From positions 1,833,001-1,897,000 of the forward strand of contig NC_005956.1 of the NCBI RefSeq assembly GCF_000046705.1: 64,000 bases of DNA, written 5' to 3'. Both the position numbers and the translations under genes were made by a program. This document shows positions 17,098 to 27,059 of this stretch, piece after piece. Below the pieces are notes generated by a model that worked only from the letters and a program-made list of their open reading frames with translations, had not been told where the DNA came from and searched no databases. Numbering within the stretch: position 1 is the first letter of the stretch; each line of letters begins with the position of its first letter. Origin of the DNA: Bartonella henselae str. Houston-1. Its GTDB lineage: Bacteria; Pseudomonadota; Alphaproteobacteria; Rhizobiales; Rhizobiaceae.

Positions 17098-20000
17098 ATG
17101 ATAAAATGGCCTACTGCTGTAAAAGAAGAGACCTCTAAGAGCAAAAAAGGGAAGATTATTGTGTTAAAACAAAAAATATCAGAAACAAAAAACAACCAAG
17201 ATGAAATAGAAAAAATCCTTTTTGCTCATACCGATAAAGAAGATATTGCCTGTTACGAAAATACAGAACTCCAAAAAGCCACAATTACCGCCATTGAAGC
17301 TTTTAATCTTCATCAAGCAGGCAAAAGTATTATCTGTTTTGAACAAAATTTGACCCGTAATAATAAACCTATAACAGTTATCACACTGGTAAATGATAAC
17401 AAACCTTTTCTTCTTGATTCTATCTTGAATATCTTTAATCAGCATAAAAATCATATTTATTTGATTGCACATCCCGTCCTTGATTGTGCCTCCGGACAAC
17501 GCATCAGCTTGATGCAAATCCATATTGAATCCTTAAATGAACAGCAGATACAAAAGCTTAAAGAAGAGATTACCTTAGTCCTTGAACAGGTCAATGCCGC
17601 TGTGCAAGACTGGCAACCTATGCTTGAAGAAGTAAGAAAGCATATCCATGCCTATCAAACAAATCTCCCTACACACTACAAACAAGAAAGCGAAAAAGCC
17701 ATTGAATTTCTCAATTGGTTGATGGACGATAATTTCATTTTTCTTGGGATGCGCACTTATAACTTCATCAAAGACAAAGAGCCCTCAAAGGCCTTTACAC
17801 CCAGCAACATTGAACTAGGCATTCTCACTGATGCTTCTATTCGTATTATTGGCGATCCAGGTGTGAAAGAGCCTCCACAAGAAATCCTGTCCTTTATGGA
17901 AAATGATAATTTGCTTATTGTGACAAAAGCTAATAACCGCTCAAAAATTCACCGTTCTGTTTGGCTCGATTATATCGGTCTTAAAATCTTTGATAAAGAA
18001 AACAAACTCTGTGGAGAATTGCGTATTGTAGGGCTATTTACCTCCTCAGCTTATACGCGCTCTATTTTGCAAATTCCTTTCTTAAAAGAAAAAGCCAAAA
18101 CTATCATTCAACGCCTTGGACATAATAGTGCCGACTATTCTGGAAAAGCACTCATCAGTGTTTTAGAAACCTATCCAAGAGATGAAATATTTCGCTCTGA
18201 CATTGACACATTGACAGAAAATGCCAAACTCATCATGCAATTAGATGAACGTCCACGTTTGCGCGTGCTTGCTCATACGGATTCTTTTGGACGCTTTGTT
18301 TCGATACTTGTCTATGTACCCCGTGATCAATATAGTAGCAACGTTCGCGAAAAAATTGGCGAATATTTTGTTAAGCTCTATAATGGTGATTTTTTTGAAT
18401 CTCATCCGCTATTTTTGGAAAGCACACTCACACGTGTTTATTATATCATCCACCGCAAAGGGAGTGAAAGTGCTCCTCTTATTGAGCGCACCAAACTTGA
18501 ACAGCATGTACGTTTTATAGCCCAAAGTTGGGAAGAGAGTGTTCAAACCATAGCTCTTACCCGCAAAATAACAGAACAACAAACGCGCTTAGCCAGCCAA
18601 TTTCCCAACAGCTATCGTGACTTATTTTCCACTGAAGATGCCATTGAAGATGCCGGACATATTTTAAGTCTTCATGATAAAAAACCGCTTTTTGTTACGT
18701 TTTATAATACCTACAATAAAGAAAAACAAAGTATTTCTCTCCGACTCTTTCACCGCTACGAAGCACTAGCTCTTTCCAAACGCGTACCACTCCTTGAAAA
18801 TATGGGATTTAGAGTCATTGCTGAACAAACACTTGAATTACCAGATGGCAACGGACAATCTGTATATCTTCATGATATGCAACTAGAAAGCGCTTTCCAA
18901 TTTTGTATAGATTTCGAGAAAACTGGTCAAAAACATGCTGAAACATTCGAAGCGGTTTGGGCTCAAAATGCAGATAACGACGCCTTTAATGCATTAACCC
19001 AAACAGCAGAGCTTGATTGGCGTGAAATTGTCATTTTGCGCCATTATGGGCGCTATCTACAACAAGCTGGAATTCCTTATTCACAAGACCGGGTTGCCCA
19101 AACTTTAAACGCCTATCCTAACATTACCCAAGACCTTTATGCTTTGTTTCATTTGAAATTTCATCAAAGCCATACAGAAAAAGAGCGGGAAAAAAACCAA
19201 CAGATCATTCAAAAACGTATTGAAGAAAAATTACAGAAAGTATCCGGTTTAGATGATGATCTCATTTTACGCCGTTATCGTAATCTTATCGATGCAAGCT
19301 TACGCACGAATGCCTTTACCCCTCTTGCCAACGGAAGTCCACGACGTATTTTAGCAACCAAGTTAGATCCACGCCAAATTGAAGGCTTACCCGAACCGCG
19401 TCCTTATCGAGAAATTTTTGTTTATGGACCAGAAGTTGAAGGTGTTCATTTACGCTTTGGTCCTATCGCTCGTGGTGGAATCCGTTGGTCAGATCGCGCG
19501 CTAGATTACCGCACTGAAGTGCTTAACTTAGTCAAAGCCCAACAGGTTAAAAATGCGGTTATTGTTCCTGTCGGTGCCAAAGGGGGATTTTACCCTCATC
19601 GTCTTCCTCAAACAAATGATCGTGCCGTAATTATAGAAGCCGCACGTCAAGCTTATATTGACTTTATCAAGGCTTTACTTTCCATCACCGACAATCTGAT
19701 TAATGGTAAAAGAAGTGCACCCCAAAATGTCATCTGTCATGATGATAATGACCCCTATTTTGTTGTCGCTGCCGACAAAGGCACCGCAACCTTTTCTGAT
19801 ACAGCCAACACAATCAGCCAAGAAAACCACTTTTGGCTTGATGATGCTTTTGCCTCTGGAGGATCAGCAGGCTATGATCACAAAGCCATCGGAATTACAG
19901 CCAAAGGTGCATGGGAAGCAGTTAAAAGACATTTTCGAGAATCATTTAATCATGATATCCAAACAACCCCCTTCACCTGTATCGGGGTTGGCGATATGTC

Positions 20001-21870
20001 CGGTGATGTTTTTGGCAATGGAATGTTGCTTTCTAAACAAACCAAGCTTATCGCAGCCTTTGATCACCGCGATATCTTTATCGACCCAGATCCCAATATA
20101 GCTGAAAGCTACACAGAGCGTATGCGACTCTTTCAACTCCCTCGTTCCAGCTGGCAGGATTACGACCAAACAAAATTATCAAAGGGCGGTGGTATTTTCT
20201 CACGCACAGAAAAAACCATTACTCTATCACCTGAAGCAGCCAAAGCCATTGGCTTTGCAAAACAAACAGGAACGCCCTTTGAAATTATCTCTGCACTTCT
20301 CAAAGCTCCTGTTGATCTTTTATGGTTTGGCGGCATTGGTACTTATATCCGTGCAACAACAGAAACAGACGCACAAGTAGGAGACCGTGCGAATGATGCA
20401 CTCCGCATCACCGGTGAACAAGTGCGTGCAAAAGTTATTGGTGAGGGCGCTAATCTTGGCGTTACACAACGTGGTCGAATTGAATATGTATTAAACGGCG
20501 GAAGATGCAATACGGATGCCATTGATAATTCCGCAGGCGTTAATTGTTCAGATGTTGAAGTGAACATCAAAATTGTTCTGGCATCAGCACTTCGCGCAAA
20601 AACGCTTACCCGTGAAACACGCAATGAACTCTTGAAAAAGATGACTCCCCAAGTTGAGCAGTTAGTCCTACGTAACAATTATTTGCAAACACTTGCTCTT
20701 TCCTTGGCTGAAAGCCAAAGCGCTGCGGATTTACCTTATCAAATACGCTTTATGCACGATTTGGAACAGAAAAAGCTTCTGGATCGTAGAGTTGAAATTC
20801 TTCCTGATGAGCAAATTTTACACCAAAGGACAACTCAAGGACAAGGGCTTATTCGTCCAGAACTCGCTGTTCTTTTGGCTTATGCTAAGCTAACCCTACA
20901 AGAAGAAATCGCCCACAGCCCCATTGTTGATGATCGTTATTTTGATACAATTTTGTTGGACTATTTCCCAACTCAAATTCAAACAAACTTTGAGAAAGAA
21001 ATCATTCATCATCAGTTGCGTCGTAATATTATTGCAACACTGATTGCCAATGAGATTGTAAATCGAGGAGGACCGACCTTTGTTAATCGCCTACAAGATG
21101 CAACAGAACAAAAGGTAGAAAATATTATTCGTGTTTTTATCGCACTTCGTGATGGTTTTGACATTCCTCAATTATCTGATCAAATCGATACACTTGATAA
21201 TAAGATACCCGGTCTTATTCAAAACAAGTTCTACGCAGCAATAACCTCCATGCTTTTCGAGACAACCAATTGGGGCTTACGCAATATGGACCTCTCTGTT
21301 TCCTTAGAAGAACTTATAAAAACAATGAAGCAAGCCCGGGAAATTATTGAAAAACAGCTTATAAATTTAAGAGATAAAGATATTAATCAAAAAGTTCATG
21401 AAAAAGCGATACAATATAATGAAGAAGGAGCACCAGAAGCTTTAGCAAAACAATTGGCTCTCTTGGAAGCTGCTCCAATAATTTGTGATATTTCTTTAAT
21501 TGCCAAACAAAGCAACAGCGATCTTATTAAAACTGCAGAGATATATTTCTCACTTGCTCAAATCATTCGTACAAACCGCATTCATGAAGCGAGTCAAACA
21601 ATTCCTGTGCTTGATTATTATGATAATATGGCCTTAAATCAAACCAAAGCAAATATTACCGAAAGTTTACGGCAAATTGTTATGAAAATCCTAAAAAATT
21701 ATGGAGGAAAAGACAATCCGTTCGCAACCTGGAGAACAACAGAAAAGGATCATATTGACAATGTAATAAACCGTATTGGTCCCCTTATTGAAAGTGATCT
21801 CAACATTTCTCGTTTTGCCTTTGCAGCAGGGTTGATTTCACAACTTCAAAACACTGCTTTTCAAACTTAA
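17098..21870 (+). CDS. gdh: NAD-specific glutamate dehydrogenase (large type)
   Basis: A 1590-residue member of the large (about 180 kDa) NAD-dependent glutamate dehydrogenases, which oxidise glutamate to 2-oxoglutarate and ammonia. This matters in organisms feeding on amino acids. The N-terminal half contains ACT-like regulatory segments. The catalytic core starts near residue 780 with LRFGPIARGGIRWSDRA, then VKNAVIVPVGAKGGF with the substrate-binding lysine. GVGDMSGDVFGNGML and the nucleotide-binding region up to GEGANLGVTQRGRIE follow. The C-terminal helical domain completes it at normal length. The gene is intact, the only large plus-strand gene here, and its stop overlaps the convergent DUF2125 stop by 4 nt. 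Confidence 0.96.
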   Translation: MIKWPTAVKEETSKSKKGKIIVLKQKISETKNNQDEIEKILFAHTDKEDIACYENTELQKATITAIEAFNLHQAGKSIICFEQNLTRNNKPITVITLVNDNKPFLLDSILNIFNQHKNHIYLIAHPVLDCASGQRISLMQIHIESLNEQQIQKLKEEITLVLEQVNAAVQDWQPMLEEVRKHIHAYQTNLPTHYKQESEKAIEFLNWLMDDNFIFLGMRTYNFIKDKEPSKAFTPSNIELGILTDASIRIIGDPGVKEPPQEILSFMENDNLLIVTKANNRSKIHRSVWLDYIGLKIFDKENKLCGELRIVGLFTSSAYTRSILQIPFLKEKAKTIIQRLGHNSADYSGKALISVLETYPRDEIFRSDIDTLTENAKLIMQLDERPRLRVLAHTDSFGRFVSILVYVPRDQYSSNVREKIGEYFVKLYNGDFFESHPLFLESTLTRVYYIIHRKGSESAPLIERTKLEQHVRFIAQSWEESVQTIALTRKITEQQTRLASQFPNSYRDLFSTEDAIEDAGHILSLHDKKPLFVTFYNTYNKEKQSISLRLFHRYEALALSKRVPLLENMGFRVIAEQTLELPDGNGQSVYLHDMQLESAFQFCIDFEKTGQKHAETFEAVWAQNADNDAFNALTQTAELDWREIVILRHYGRYLQQAGIPYSQDRVAQTLNAYPNITQDLYALFHLKFHQSHTEKEREKNQQIIQKRIEEKLQKVSGLDDDLILRRYRNLIDASLRTNAFTPLANGSPRRILATKLDPRQIEGLPEPRPYREIFVYGPEVEGVHLRFGPIARGGIRWSDRALDYRTEVLNLVKAQQVKNAVIVPVGAKGGFYPHRLPQTNDRAVIIEAARQAYIDFIKALLSITDNLINGKRSAPQNVICHDDNDPYFVVAADKGTATFSDTANTISQENHFWLDDAFASGGSAGYDHKAIGITAKGAWEAVKRHFRESFNHDIQTTPFTCIGVGDMSGDVFGNGMLLSKQTKLIAAFDHRDIFIDPDPNIAESYTERMRLFQLPRSSWQDYDQTKLSKGGGIFSRTEKTITLSPEAAKAIGFAKQTGTPFEIISALLKAPVDLLWFGGIGTYIRATTETDAQVGDRANDALRITGEQVRAKVIGEGANLGVTQRGRIEYVLNGGRCNTDAIDNSAGVNCSDVEVNIKIVLASALRAKTLTRETRNELLKKMTPQVEQLVLRNNYLQTLALSLAESQSAADLPYQIRFMHDLEQKKLLDRRVEILPDEQILHQRTTQGQGLIRPELAVLLAYAKLTLQEEIAHSPIVDDRYFDTILLDYFPTQIQTNFEKEIIHHQLRRNIIATLIANEIVNRGGPTFVNRLQDATEQKVENIIRVFIALRDGFDIPQLSDQIDTLDNKIPGLIQNKFYAAITSMLFETTNWGLRNMDLSVSLEELIKTMKQAREIIEKQLINLRDKDINQKVHEKAIQYNEEGAPEALAKQLALLEAAPIICDISLIAKQSNSDLIKTAEIYFSLAQIIRTNRIHEASQTIPVLDYYDNMALNQTKANITESLRQIVMKILKNYGGKDNPFATWRTTEKDHIDNVINRIGPLIESDLNISRFAFAAGLISQLQNTAFQT

Positions 21871-22853
21871 AGTGGTGCAAAACGGCCAAGTTTTAAAAAC
21901 CCCAGTTTTGCCCACCCATGACTAATCAGCAAGGGAAGAACGGGGTTGCCATCTGCATTTTTAGGCATAGCGCTCAAAATAAAAAATAACGCTTGAAGAT
22001 TTCTGGCGTGTGGAGGAAACAAACGCTGCATAGTCTTCAAAAGCTCTGTGTGCTGAATAAAGGCAAGTTCAAATTCTGCTGTCAAATATCCTTCATCATC
22101 AAAAGAGAAAGGTCCGCTTATGCGCAGCATACCACCCGTATGAAAAATCAATTCAGCGCGTTTTAAAAGACCACTTTTCCCATAAAAACGATGTTTCCAA
22201 TTGTCCCCACCATTTGCATCAAACAGATTGGAAACATCATTGAGAATCCATTTTAAATTGCCATCAATTTTTGGAAAATTAATAAACTCAGGTGTAATAA
22301 ACACGGAAGCATCAAAAGCATCGAAAGTGATATGCCCCGATAAATTATTCTTCTCGTGCTTAAGATCAAGCCGCACAAATTCAGCAGTTATTTTTGGGGG
22401 AGTATTTTTTTGTTCTAACGGATTCACAATTGTATCATCAGCATCTTCTAAAAATGTCTGACTTTCAATACTTTCTTGCATAACATTTTTATCTGTTATC
22501 TGAGATTGCGGTGCTTCGTGAAATTTCTGATCTCTAAGAGATGATGCAACGGGAAAAATTTCAAGCCCTTCAGCCATAAACTTAAATGTCTTACCAGATT
22601 TCGAAGGATCTGTCCCAATCACCAAATTGTGCCAACGCGACATTATGGGATTTTTTCCAAATAAAACAATTGATGCAGGAGAATGAACTTCTACCTCTAC
22701 CCAATGAGGTACATAAATTGGTGCACTAACGGTTAAATGCGCAGTTGATAAAGAAAAACCGTACAACGGCCAAGCAAACTGAAATTGATCACAAACAACA
22801 CCGATCCGTAACGGATAACCATTCTTGCGTATATGTTCGCACATAGCTGTCAT
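21867..22853 (-). CDS. DUF2125 family protein, N-terminally disrupted
   Basis: The 328-residue open frame from ATG 22853 matches the DUF2125 proteins of rhizobia, which are single-pass envelope proteins of unknown function. The internal RKNGYPLRIGVVCDQF is the family's conserved GFPFRIGLxCD-like segment, and the body is beta-rich. Relatives begin with a transmembrane helix that this frame lacks. That helix is encoded just upstream (LCGMFCLVVILIYSSVWFFF, on the minus strand from about 23000 to 22910) but in a different phase. The phase change falls at a run of nine T. Internal initiation at 22853 would yield a protein without a membrane anchor. Confidence 0.7.
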   Translation of the reverse strand: MTAMCEHIRKNGYPLRIGVVCDQFQFAWPLYGFSLSTAHLTVSAPIYVPHWVEVEVHSPASIVLFGKNPIMSRWHNLVIGTDPSKSGKTFKFMAEGLEIFPVASSLRDQKFHEAPQSQITDKNVMQESIESQTFLEDADDTIVNPLEQKNTPPKITAEFVRLDLKHEKNNLSGHITFDAFDASVFITPEFINFPKIDGNLKWILNDVSNLFDANGGDNWKHRFYGKSGLLKRAELIFHTGGMLRISGPFSFDDEGYLTAEFELAFIQHTELLKTMQRLFPPHARNLQALFFILSAMPKNADGNPVLPLLISHGWAKLGFLKLGRFAPL

Positions 22854-23030
22854 TTCACGAGTGGATACCCTTGCAAGGACACTGGAAAGACGCTCTTCTA
22901 TTTTACGTGAAAAAAAAACCAGACTGAACTATAAATGAGTATCACAACAAGACAAAACATTCCACAAAGGAAACGGCTTAAAGAAAGATTTTTCCGGAAT
23001 GATGTCAATTGAGAGAATGTAAGCAAAACT
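22854..23030 (-). pseudogene. Out-of-frame N-terminal part of the DUF2125 gene
   Basis: On the minus strand the frame ends SSVWFFFHVK and stops at 22898, after the T9 run at 22918-22910. In the phase used by the downstream gene the same DNA reads FFSRKIEERLSSVLARVSTRE and continues without a stop into ATG 22853. A run of seven or ten T would join the transmembrane helix to the DUF2125 body. The change could be a real frameshift, a phase-variable tract or a sequencing error. The original start codon is unclear; a TTG near 23009 is one candidate. Confidence 0.6.
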
Positions 23031-23082
23031 AAAATTCTCCTTATTTCATGATAACAATCGACATAATCATAGTTCTTAACAT

Positions 23083-23829
23083 TCACACGCACACAGTTGA
23101 TACACAAAAAATTTTTTGCAATGCATTTTCAAACCATCGGCTCAAAGCCTGATCATAGATTAAACGACCTTTCAAATGTGCAGAAGCTGGCTGAGCACCC
23201 TTTTCAGTTAATTTTTGTGCTGAACGCACAACCAAACGTCGCATCATAGCCCGTGTGAATTCAGCATGAAATTGCAAGCCCCATGCATTTTTTCCATAAC
23301 GGAAAGCTTGTGTAGGATATGTATAACCCGTTGCCAAAAGCGTTGCCTCTTTAGGTAAATCATAAATACCTTCATCATGAAAATGATAAACCATTTCCGG
23401 CCACTTCATCAATGCCTTGCCTTGTGGAGTCGCTTCCAGCGGATACCAGCCAACTTCAACGGTTCCATCATTTCTTGTACAAACACGCCCACCTAAATTT
23501 CGTGCTAACATTTGTGCCCCAAGACAAATACCTAAAAAAGGCTTATTCTCTTTCAACACCAAAGAAATCCAATCAATTTCCTCACCAATATAGGCTTCCT
23601 TGTCATTCACACTCATGAGCCCCCCTAAAATGACGACACCAGCATAATGCTCTAACGTATTGGGAAGTTTCTGCCCTAAAATAGGACGGTAAATATCAAG
23701 AACAAAACCACTTTTCTGCAAAAACTTTCCTAAGCGACCAGTATAGGTAGATTGGCGATGAATAACAACGGCAATTCTTGGTTTGCTCTTTCTTTGCTTT
23801 TTATCAGGACATCTTTGCATCACAAACAT
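23083..23829 (-). CDS. Class I glutamine amidotransferase (GMP synthase-like)
   Basis: A 248-residue stand-alone class I glutamine amidotransferase domain. The triad is intact: Cys102 in GICLGAQ, and His188 and Glu190 in LQFHAEFT. The oxyanion segment GGLMSVND (69-76) is also present. Such free-standing domains occur near DUF2125 genes in rhizobia. Their acceptor is not established, and the domain alone does not prove GMP synthesis. An alternative ATG lies three codons in (23820). The stop lies just upstream of the disrupted DUF2125 gene, suggesting one transcription unit. Confidence 0.85.
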   Translation of the reverse strand: MFVMQRCPDKKQRKSKPRIAVVIHRQSTYTGRLGKFLQKSGFVLDIYRPILGQKLPNTLEHYAGVVILGGLMSVNDKEAYIGEEIDWISLVLKENKPFLGICLGAQMLARNLGGRVCTRNDGTVEVGWYPLEATPQGKALMKWPEMVYHFHDEGIYDLPKEATLLATGYTYPTQAFRYGKNAWGLQFHAEFTRAMMRRLVVRSAQKLTEKGAQPASAHLKGRLIYDQALSRWFENALQKIFCVSTVCV

Positions 23830-23919
23830 GTTTCAACCAATCACTTTTGCAGCTAAGTAAAATTTCATTTTTTAAGCATAAGAGAATAATTTCGATACAG
23901 AATATTCACTATAGTTTTT

Positions 23920-25473
23920 TTAAAACAACCGAAATTTCTTTTTCGACAAAAACGCATCTTCTTCTATTTTAACCCCTGGATCATCAACATTTAAGCGAAT
24001 TTGACTAGATTCTTCTGTATCTTGTTTATCTATCTGTGCATGATGCAAAAGATCAACTTTTACAGAAGGAGACTTTTCTAACATTTCACCTTCAACAACA
24101 GCATTTTTATCCACCTTATCTTCTTTATCTTCTTGGTCTTTTTTTGTCAGCACAAGAGTATCAGCCTCCAATGTGAGAGGGGGCATACGGGGAGGTGCTT
24201 TCCATTCAAAGCAGCCCAAACGTCCACTTATTGGAGAGATGACTGCCCAAGAAGAAAAAATAGTACCGTCACACATCCATACCGGATCACGTTCAGCACG
24301 CAGCGCCAAAGAAAGCCATTGCCGCACTGCCGCCTGATTATTACCCTGTGCTTCTTCAATATCTGCTAGCAACAAATAAACACTTTCCCGCTTATGATAT
24401 TGAAGTGCTTTTTGTGCCTGTTCCCTAGCTAATACTCTTTCACCTGCATCAAGAGCAGCTTTAGCAATAAGAAAAGTGGATTCAAATGTATCTTTATTAT
24501 AAGAAGCAAGTGTCTTAGCTTTTTTTAAGCGCCCAACGGCCCCTTCTTCTCTTTCAAGATAAAGAGCTCCCAAATCAGGATGAGGTTCTTTTTGCCAAGC
24601 AGCAACAATCATTTTATCAGCTTTGCGTGTTTCATTTAATTTATAAAGAATATCGGCGGCAATCACTGTTATAGGTATAAAATCAGGCACGAGTTTATGT
24701 GCTTTCAAAATAGCCTTACAAGCATCTACAGGATGCGTCCTCAACAGATGAAGAGCCTGCCCACTGAGCAGTAAAGCCTGTAAATGTTGACGCTCTGGAG
24801 CCAAGCGGACAGAACGCGGTAAAGCTTTTTGCGCCTGTTCAAAAACATCAAGTGCTTTATCCCAGCTCCCCTCTGCGCTCAAGCGATCAAGCACTGCTTG
24901 ATGCGCCCACAAAAGTGCTGGTGATAAAGCCTGTGCTTCTTGTGCATATTGTTGTGCTGCTTCATACGCATTGGTCTTCATAGCTTCACGAAATAAACCG
25001 TAAAGCCCAGCCAGTTTTGTCTGTTTTTCTTTTCTCATTTGCTCATAAAGACCAATGGCACGAGCAGAGTTATTCTGCAAAGATAAAGTTTGTGCTTGTA
25101 AAAGCTTAGCCAATGGCTCACGATTTCCTGCAAGATATTTTTCAACACGTGTCTGCATTTTTTGCGCTACAATAGCATCGCCAGCAAAAACTGCAAGAAA
25201 GCCCTGTGAAAGAGCTTCATAACCGTGCTTTTGACGACGTTTATAAAAATAATTGGAGAGAATGTGAGGTACGGAAAAAAGTATAGAAAAAAGCCACCAT
25301 AAAAGCGCCAAAATTCCAAGAAATAAAATGAGTAAACTTAGAGCTGTCAACAATGAAACGGAAAATCGAAAGTGCGAAAACGTTATAACAAGGACATCAT
25401 TGTAATTAGCAACCCACTCAAAAGCTAAGCCAAACAGACATACAACAAAAGTATAAATCAAAATACGTATCAT
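23920..25473 (-). CDS. hemY: HemY-like TPR membrane protein
   Basis: A 517-residue HemY_N family protein: two N-terminal transmembrane segments (about 3-22 and 40-65, LLTALSLLILFLGILALLWW), then a long TPR-type helical region (about 100-400) and a charged C-terminal tail. In bacteria with haem synthesis this gene follows hemC-hemD, and it is named for that location; its biochemical role is unclear. No hem biosynthetic gene is adjacent here. The ATG follows AGGCTAAAA and starts 11 nt after the mitofilin-like stop, so the two genes are an operon. Confidence 0.85.
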   Translation of the reverse strand: MIRILIYTFVVCLFGLAFEWVANYNDVLVITFSHFRFSVSLLTALSLLILFLGILALLWWLFSILFSVPHILSNYFYKRRQKHGYEALSQGFLAVFAGDAIVAQKMQTRVEKYLAGNREPLAKLLQAQTLSLQNNSARAIGLYEQMRKEKQTKLAGLYGLFREAMKTNAYEAAQQYAQEAQALSPALLWAHQAVLDRLSAEGSWDKALDVFEQAQKALPRSVRLAPERQHLQALLLSGQALHLLRTHPVDACKAILKAHKLVPDFIPITVIAADILYKLNETRKADKMIVAAWQKEPHPDLGALYLEREEGAVGRLKKAKTLASYNKDTFESTFLIAKAALDAGERVLAREQAQKALQYHKRESVYLLLADIEEAQGNNQAAVRQWLSLALRAERDPVWMCDGTIFSSWAVISPISGRLGCFEWKAPPRMPPLTLEADTLVLTKKDQEDKEDKVDKNAVVEGEMLEKSPSVKVDLLHHAQIDKQDTEESSQIRLNVDDPGVKIEEDAFLSKKKFRLF

Positions 25474-25484
25474 TTTTAGCCTAT

Positions 25485-26678
25485 TTACATGCTTGTTGCC
25501 TTAAAAGATCCTTGTTGTGCAGACAACAACAACTGCTGAAGAAGGTTATGAACAGCAACATATCTTTCAAGTTGGTGAACAAAGTTTACTGAAACATCTT
25601 TTGCACTTTGAGGCAATTTTTGCCATTCACTTAAAGCCTTTTCGTAATCACCTGTTTGAATAGCAACTTCCATCCGGGCCGCGATTGCTTCCAATGTCAT
25701 ACCTTCAACATTTCCAATCGGTCGCGAAACAATCAAACCTTTTATCCATGCCAAAATCCGTTCAAAAAAACCAGCATCTGACGCAACAATCTTTTGCGTT
25801 GCAACAATTGCATCGGCAATATTGGCAAAATCAGCTGCAAGTTGAACTGAACTAGGAAACCCGATAGGGGCTGTTTTTTGTAACAAATCAAGCCCCTCAA
25901 TCGAAGGCGATAATTGTTGTAATATTTTCAATTCGTTGACATAAGATCCGCCACGCTCTACAGCATTCTTCAGCGAATTAATCGCAATAAACAACGCCGT
26001 ATTTATTTTTTCCTTCCCATCACTTTTAACAGTAATTTCTTTCTGCAGAGTTTCTAAACGTTGCTGTAAAGCCGCAAGAGCACTTGCATTGCTCTGCCCA
26101 ATTAACATAGCAGCTTTCATATCTTTTGAGATACCAACTAGAGTGAGCACATACTCTTCAAGACCACTTACTTTTTCCTCTAAAGCCGTAAAAGCTTTTT
26201 TGCTTTCTTCCTGCGATGCTTCACCACTTTGAAATGTTCCAAGCTGACGTGATGAAAAAGAAGAAATTTCTGCTTTCAAGCTATCGATTTCCTGAAGCGC
26301 ATACTTCAATTGCCTTATTGTCTCTTCACTTTGAATTTTTGCAGTTTCAGCAATCTGCAAAGCATTTTCCTCTCCAGTAGGATTGCTAAGTAAAGAAAAC
26401 GAAAGCAAACCTGCCCACTGAAGACCCATAAAAATACCCAAAGCGATAAAACCACCGAAAATTCCTGAAATTGATAAGTAAAGCCACATCATACCTGATA
26501 TGGATTTACTCTGTATGCTTTGCTTCTCTACTTTACCCGCTTCTATTCTATCTGCTTCTACAGAATTTTGTGTCTTTTGCTCTGAATTATGGCCTACAAT
26601 ATCCTGTTCAATCACAGGTTTCTTACGGCGAACACCGGTGTAATGCGGTTTAACTTTCGATTTTGAAGAATCTGCCAT
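25485..26678 (-). CDS. Mitofilin-like COG4223 protein
   Basis: Bacterial relative of mitofilin/Mic60, located between hemD and hemY in other alphaproteobacteria. From ATG 26678 it has 397 residues: a lysine-rich N-terminus (KPHYTGVRRKKPVIEQDI), one transmembrane helix (about residues 65-90, MWLYLSISGIFGGFIALGIF), a periplasmic coiled coil (about 110-230) and a C-terminal helical domain. The role is probably inner-membrane shape or contact sites, by analogy with alphaproteobacterial Mic60. An upstream in-frame TTG (26756) would add 26 residues but has a poor context. hemY is next in the operon. Confidence 0.8.
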   Translation of the reverse strand: MADSSKSKVKPHYTGVRRKKPVIEQDIVGHNSEQKTQNSVEADRIEAGKVEKQSIQSKSISGMMWLYLSISGIFGGFIALGIFMGLQWAGLLSFSLLSNPTGEENALQIAETAKIQSEETIRQLKYALQEIDSLKAEISSFSSRQLGTFQSGEASQEESKKAFTALEEKVSGLEEYVLTLVGISKDMKAAMLIGQSNASALAALQQRLETLQKEITVKSDGKEKINTALFIAINSLKNAVERGGSYVNELKILQQLSPSIEGLDLLQKTAPIGFPSSVQLAADFANIADAIVATQKIVASDAGFFERILAWIKGLIVSRPIGNVEGMTLEAIAARMEVAIQTGDYEKALSEWQKLPQSAKDVSVNFVHQLERYVAVHNLLQQLLLSAQQGSFKATSM

Positions 26679-27059
26679 TTTAATCACTTTTTTGGTACTT
26701 TTTTTAACGATAAAAGAACAAAATGAAAAAATCTTTAAAAATGAAACTTTTTTCAAAAAACATAAATTATTTTACACTCTTTTTATCAAGAGTATATTTT
26801 CATAAAATTTTTCAACAATGCATCCTTCTTTAAAGTATTTATAATTATAGAGCTCAAGAAACAAGCTTTTTAAAACGACATCAGCATTTTATACTAAAAA
26901 ATATAGTTTCATTTTTAATCAAGGGAACAATTATATTCAGAAAAAATGCTAAAACGCATTTTTTCTGAAAGGAATTCATTTTAAGAGAAGTTCTTTGCAT
27001 CTTTGCCTGTCCGTGCTACCCACATATAAAAGAAGCTTAAACACAAGGTTTTGTCTGAA
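26679..27059. other. Divergent spacer between mitofilin-like gene and tsaD
   Basis: No gene. In rhizobia and Brucella hemC and hemD occupy the position next to the mitofilin gene, on the side of tsaD. Here only about 380 nt remain, containing a strong inverted repeat (26938-26967). I see no readable hemC/hemD remnant. Confidence 0.5.
26938..26967. promoter_or_regulatory. Perfect 12-bp inverted repeat upstream of tsaD
   Basis: CAGAAAAAATGC and GCATTTTTTCTG are exact inverted copies with a 6-nt loop, about 93 nt before the tsaD start. It could be a terminator-like hairpin, an operator in the divergent promoter region, or a relic of the lost upstream gene. The sequence alone does not decide. 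Confidence 0.4.
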
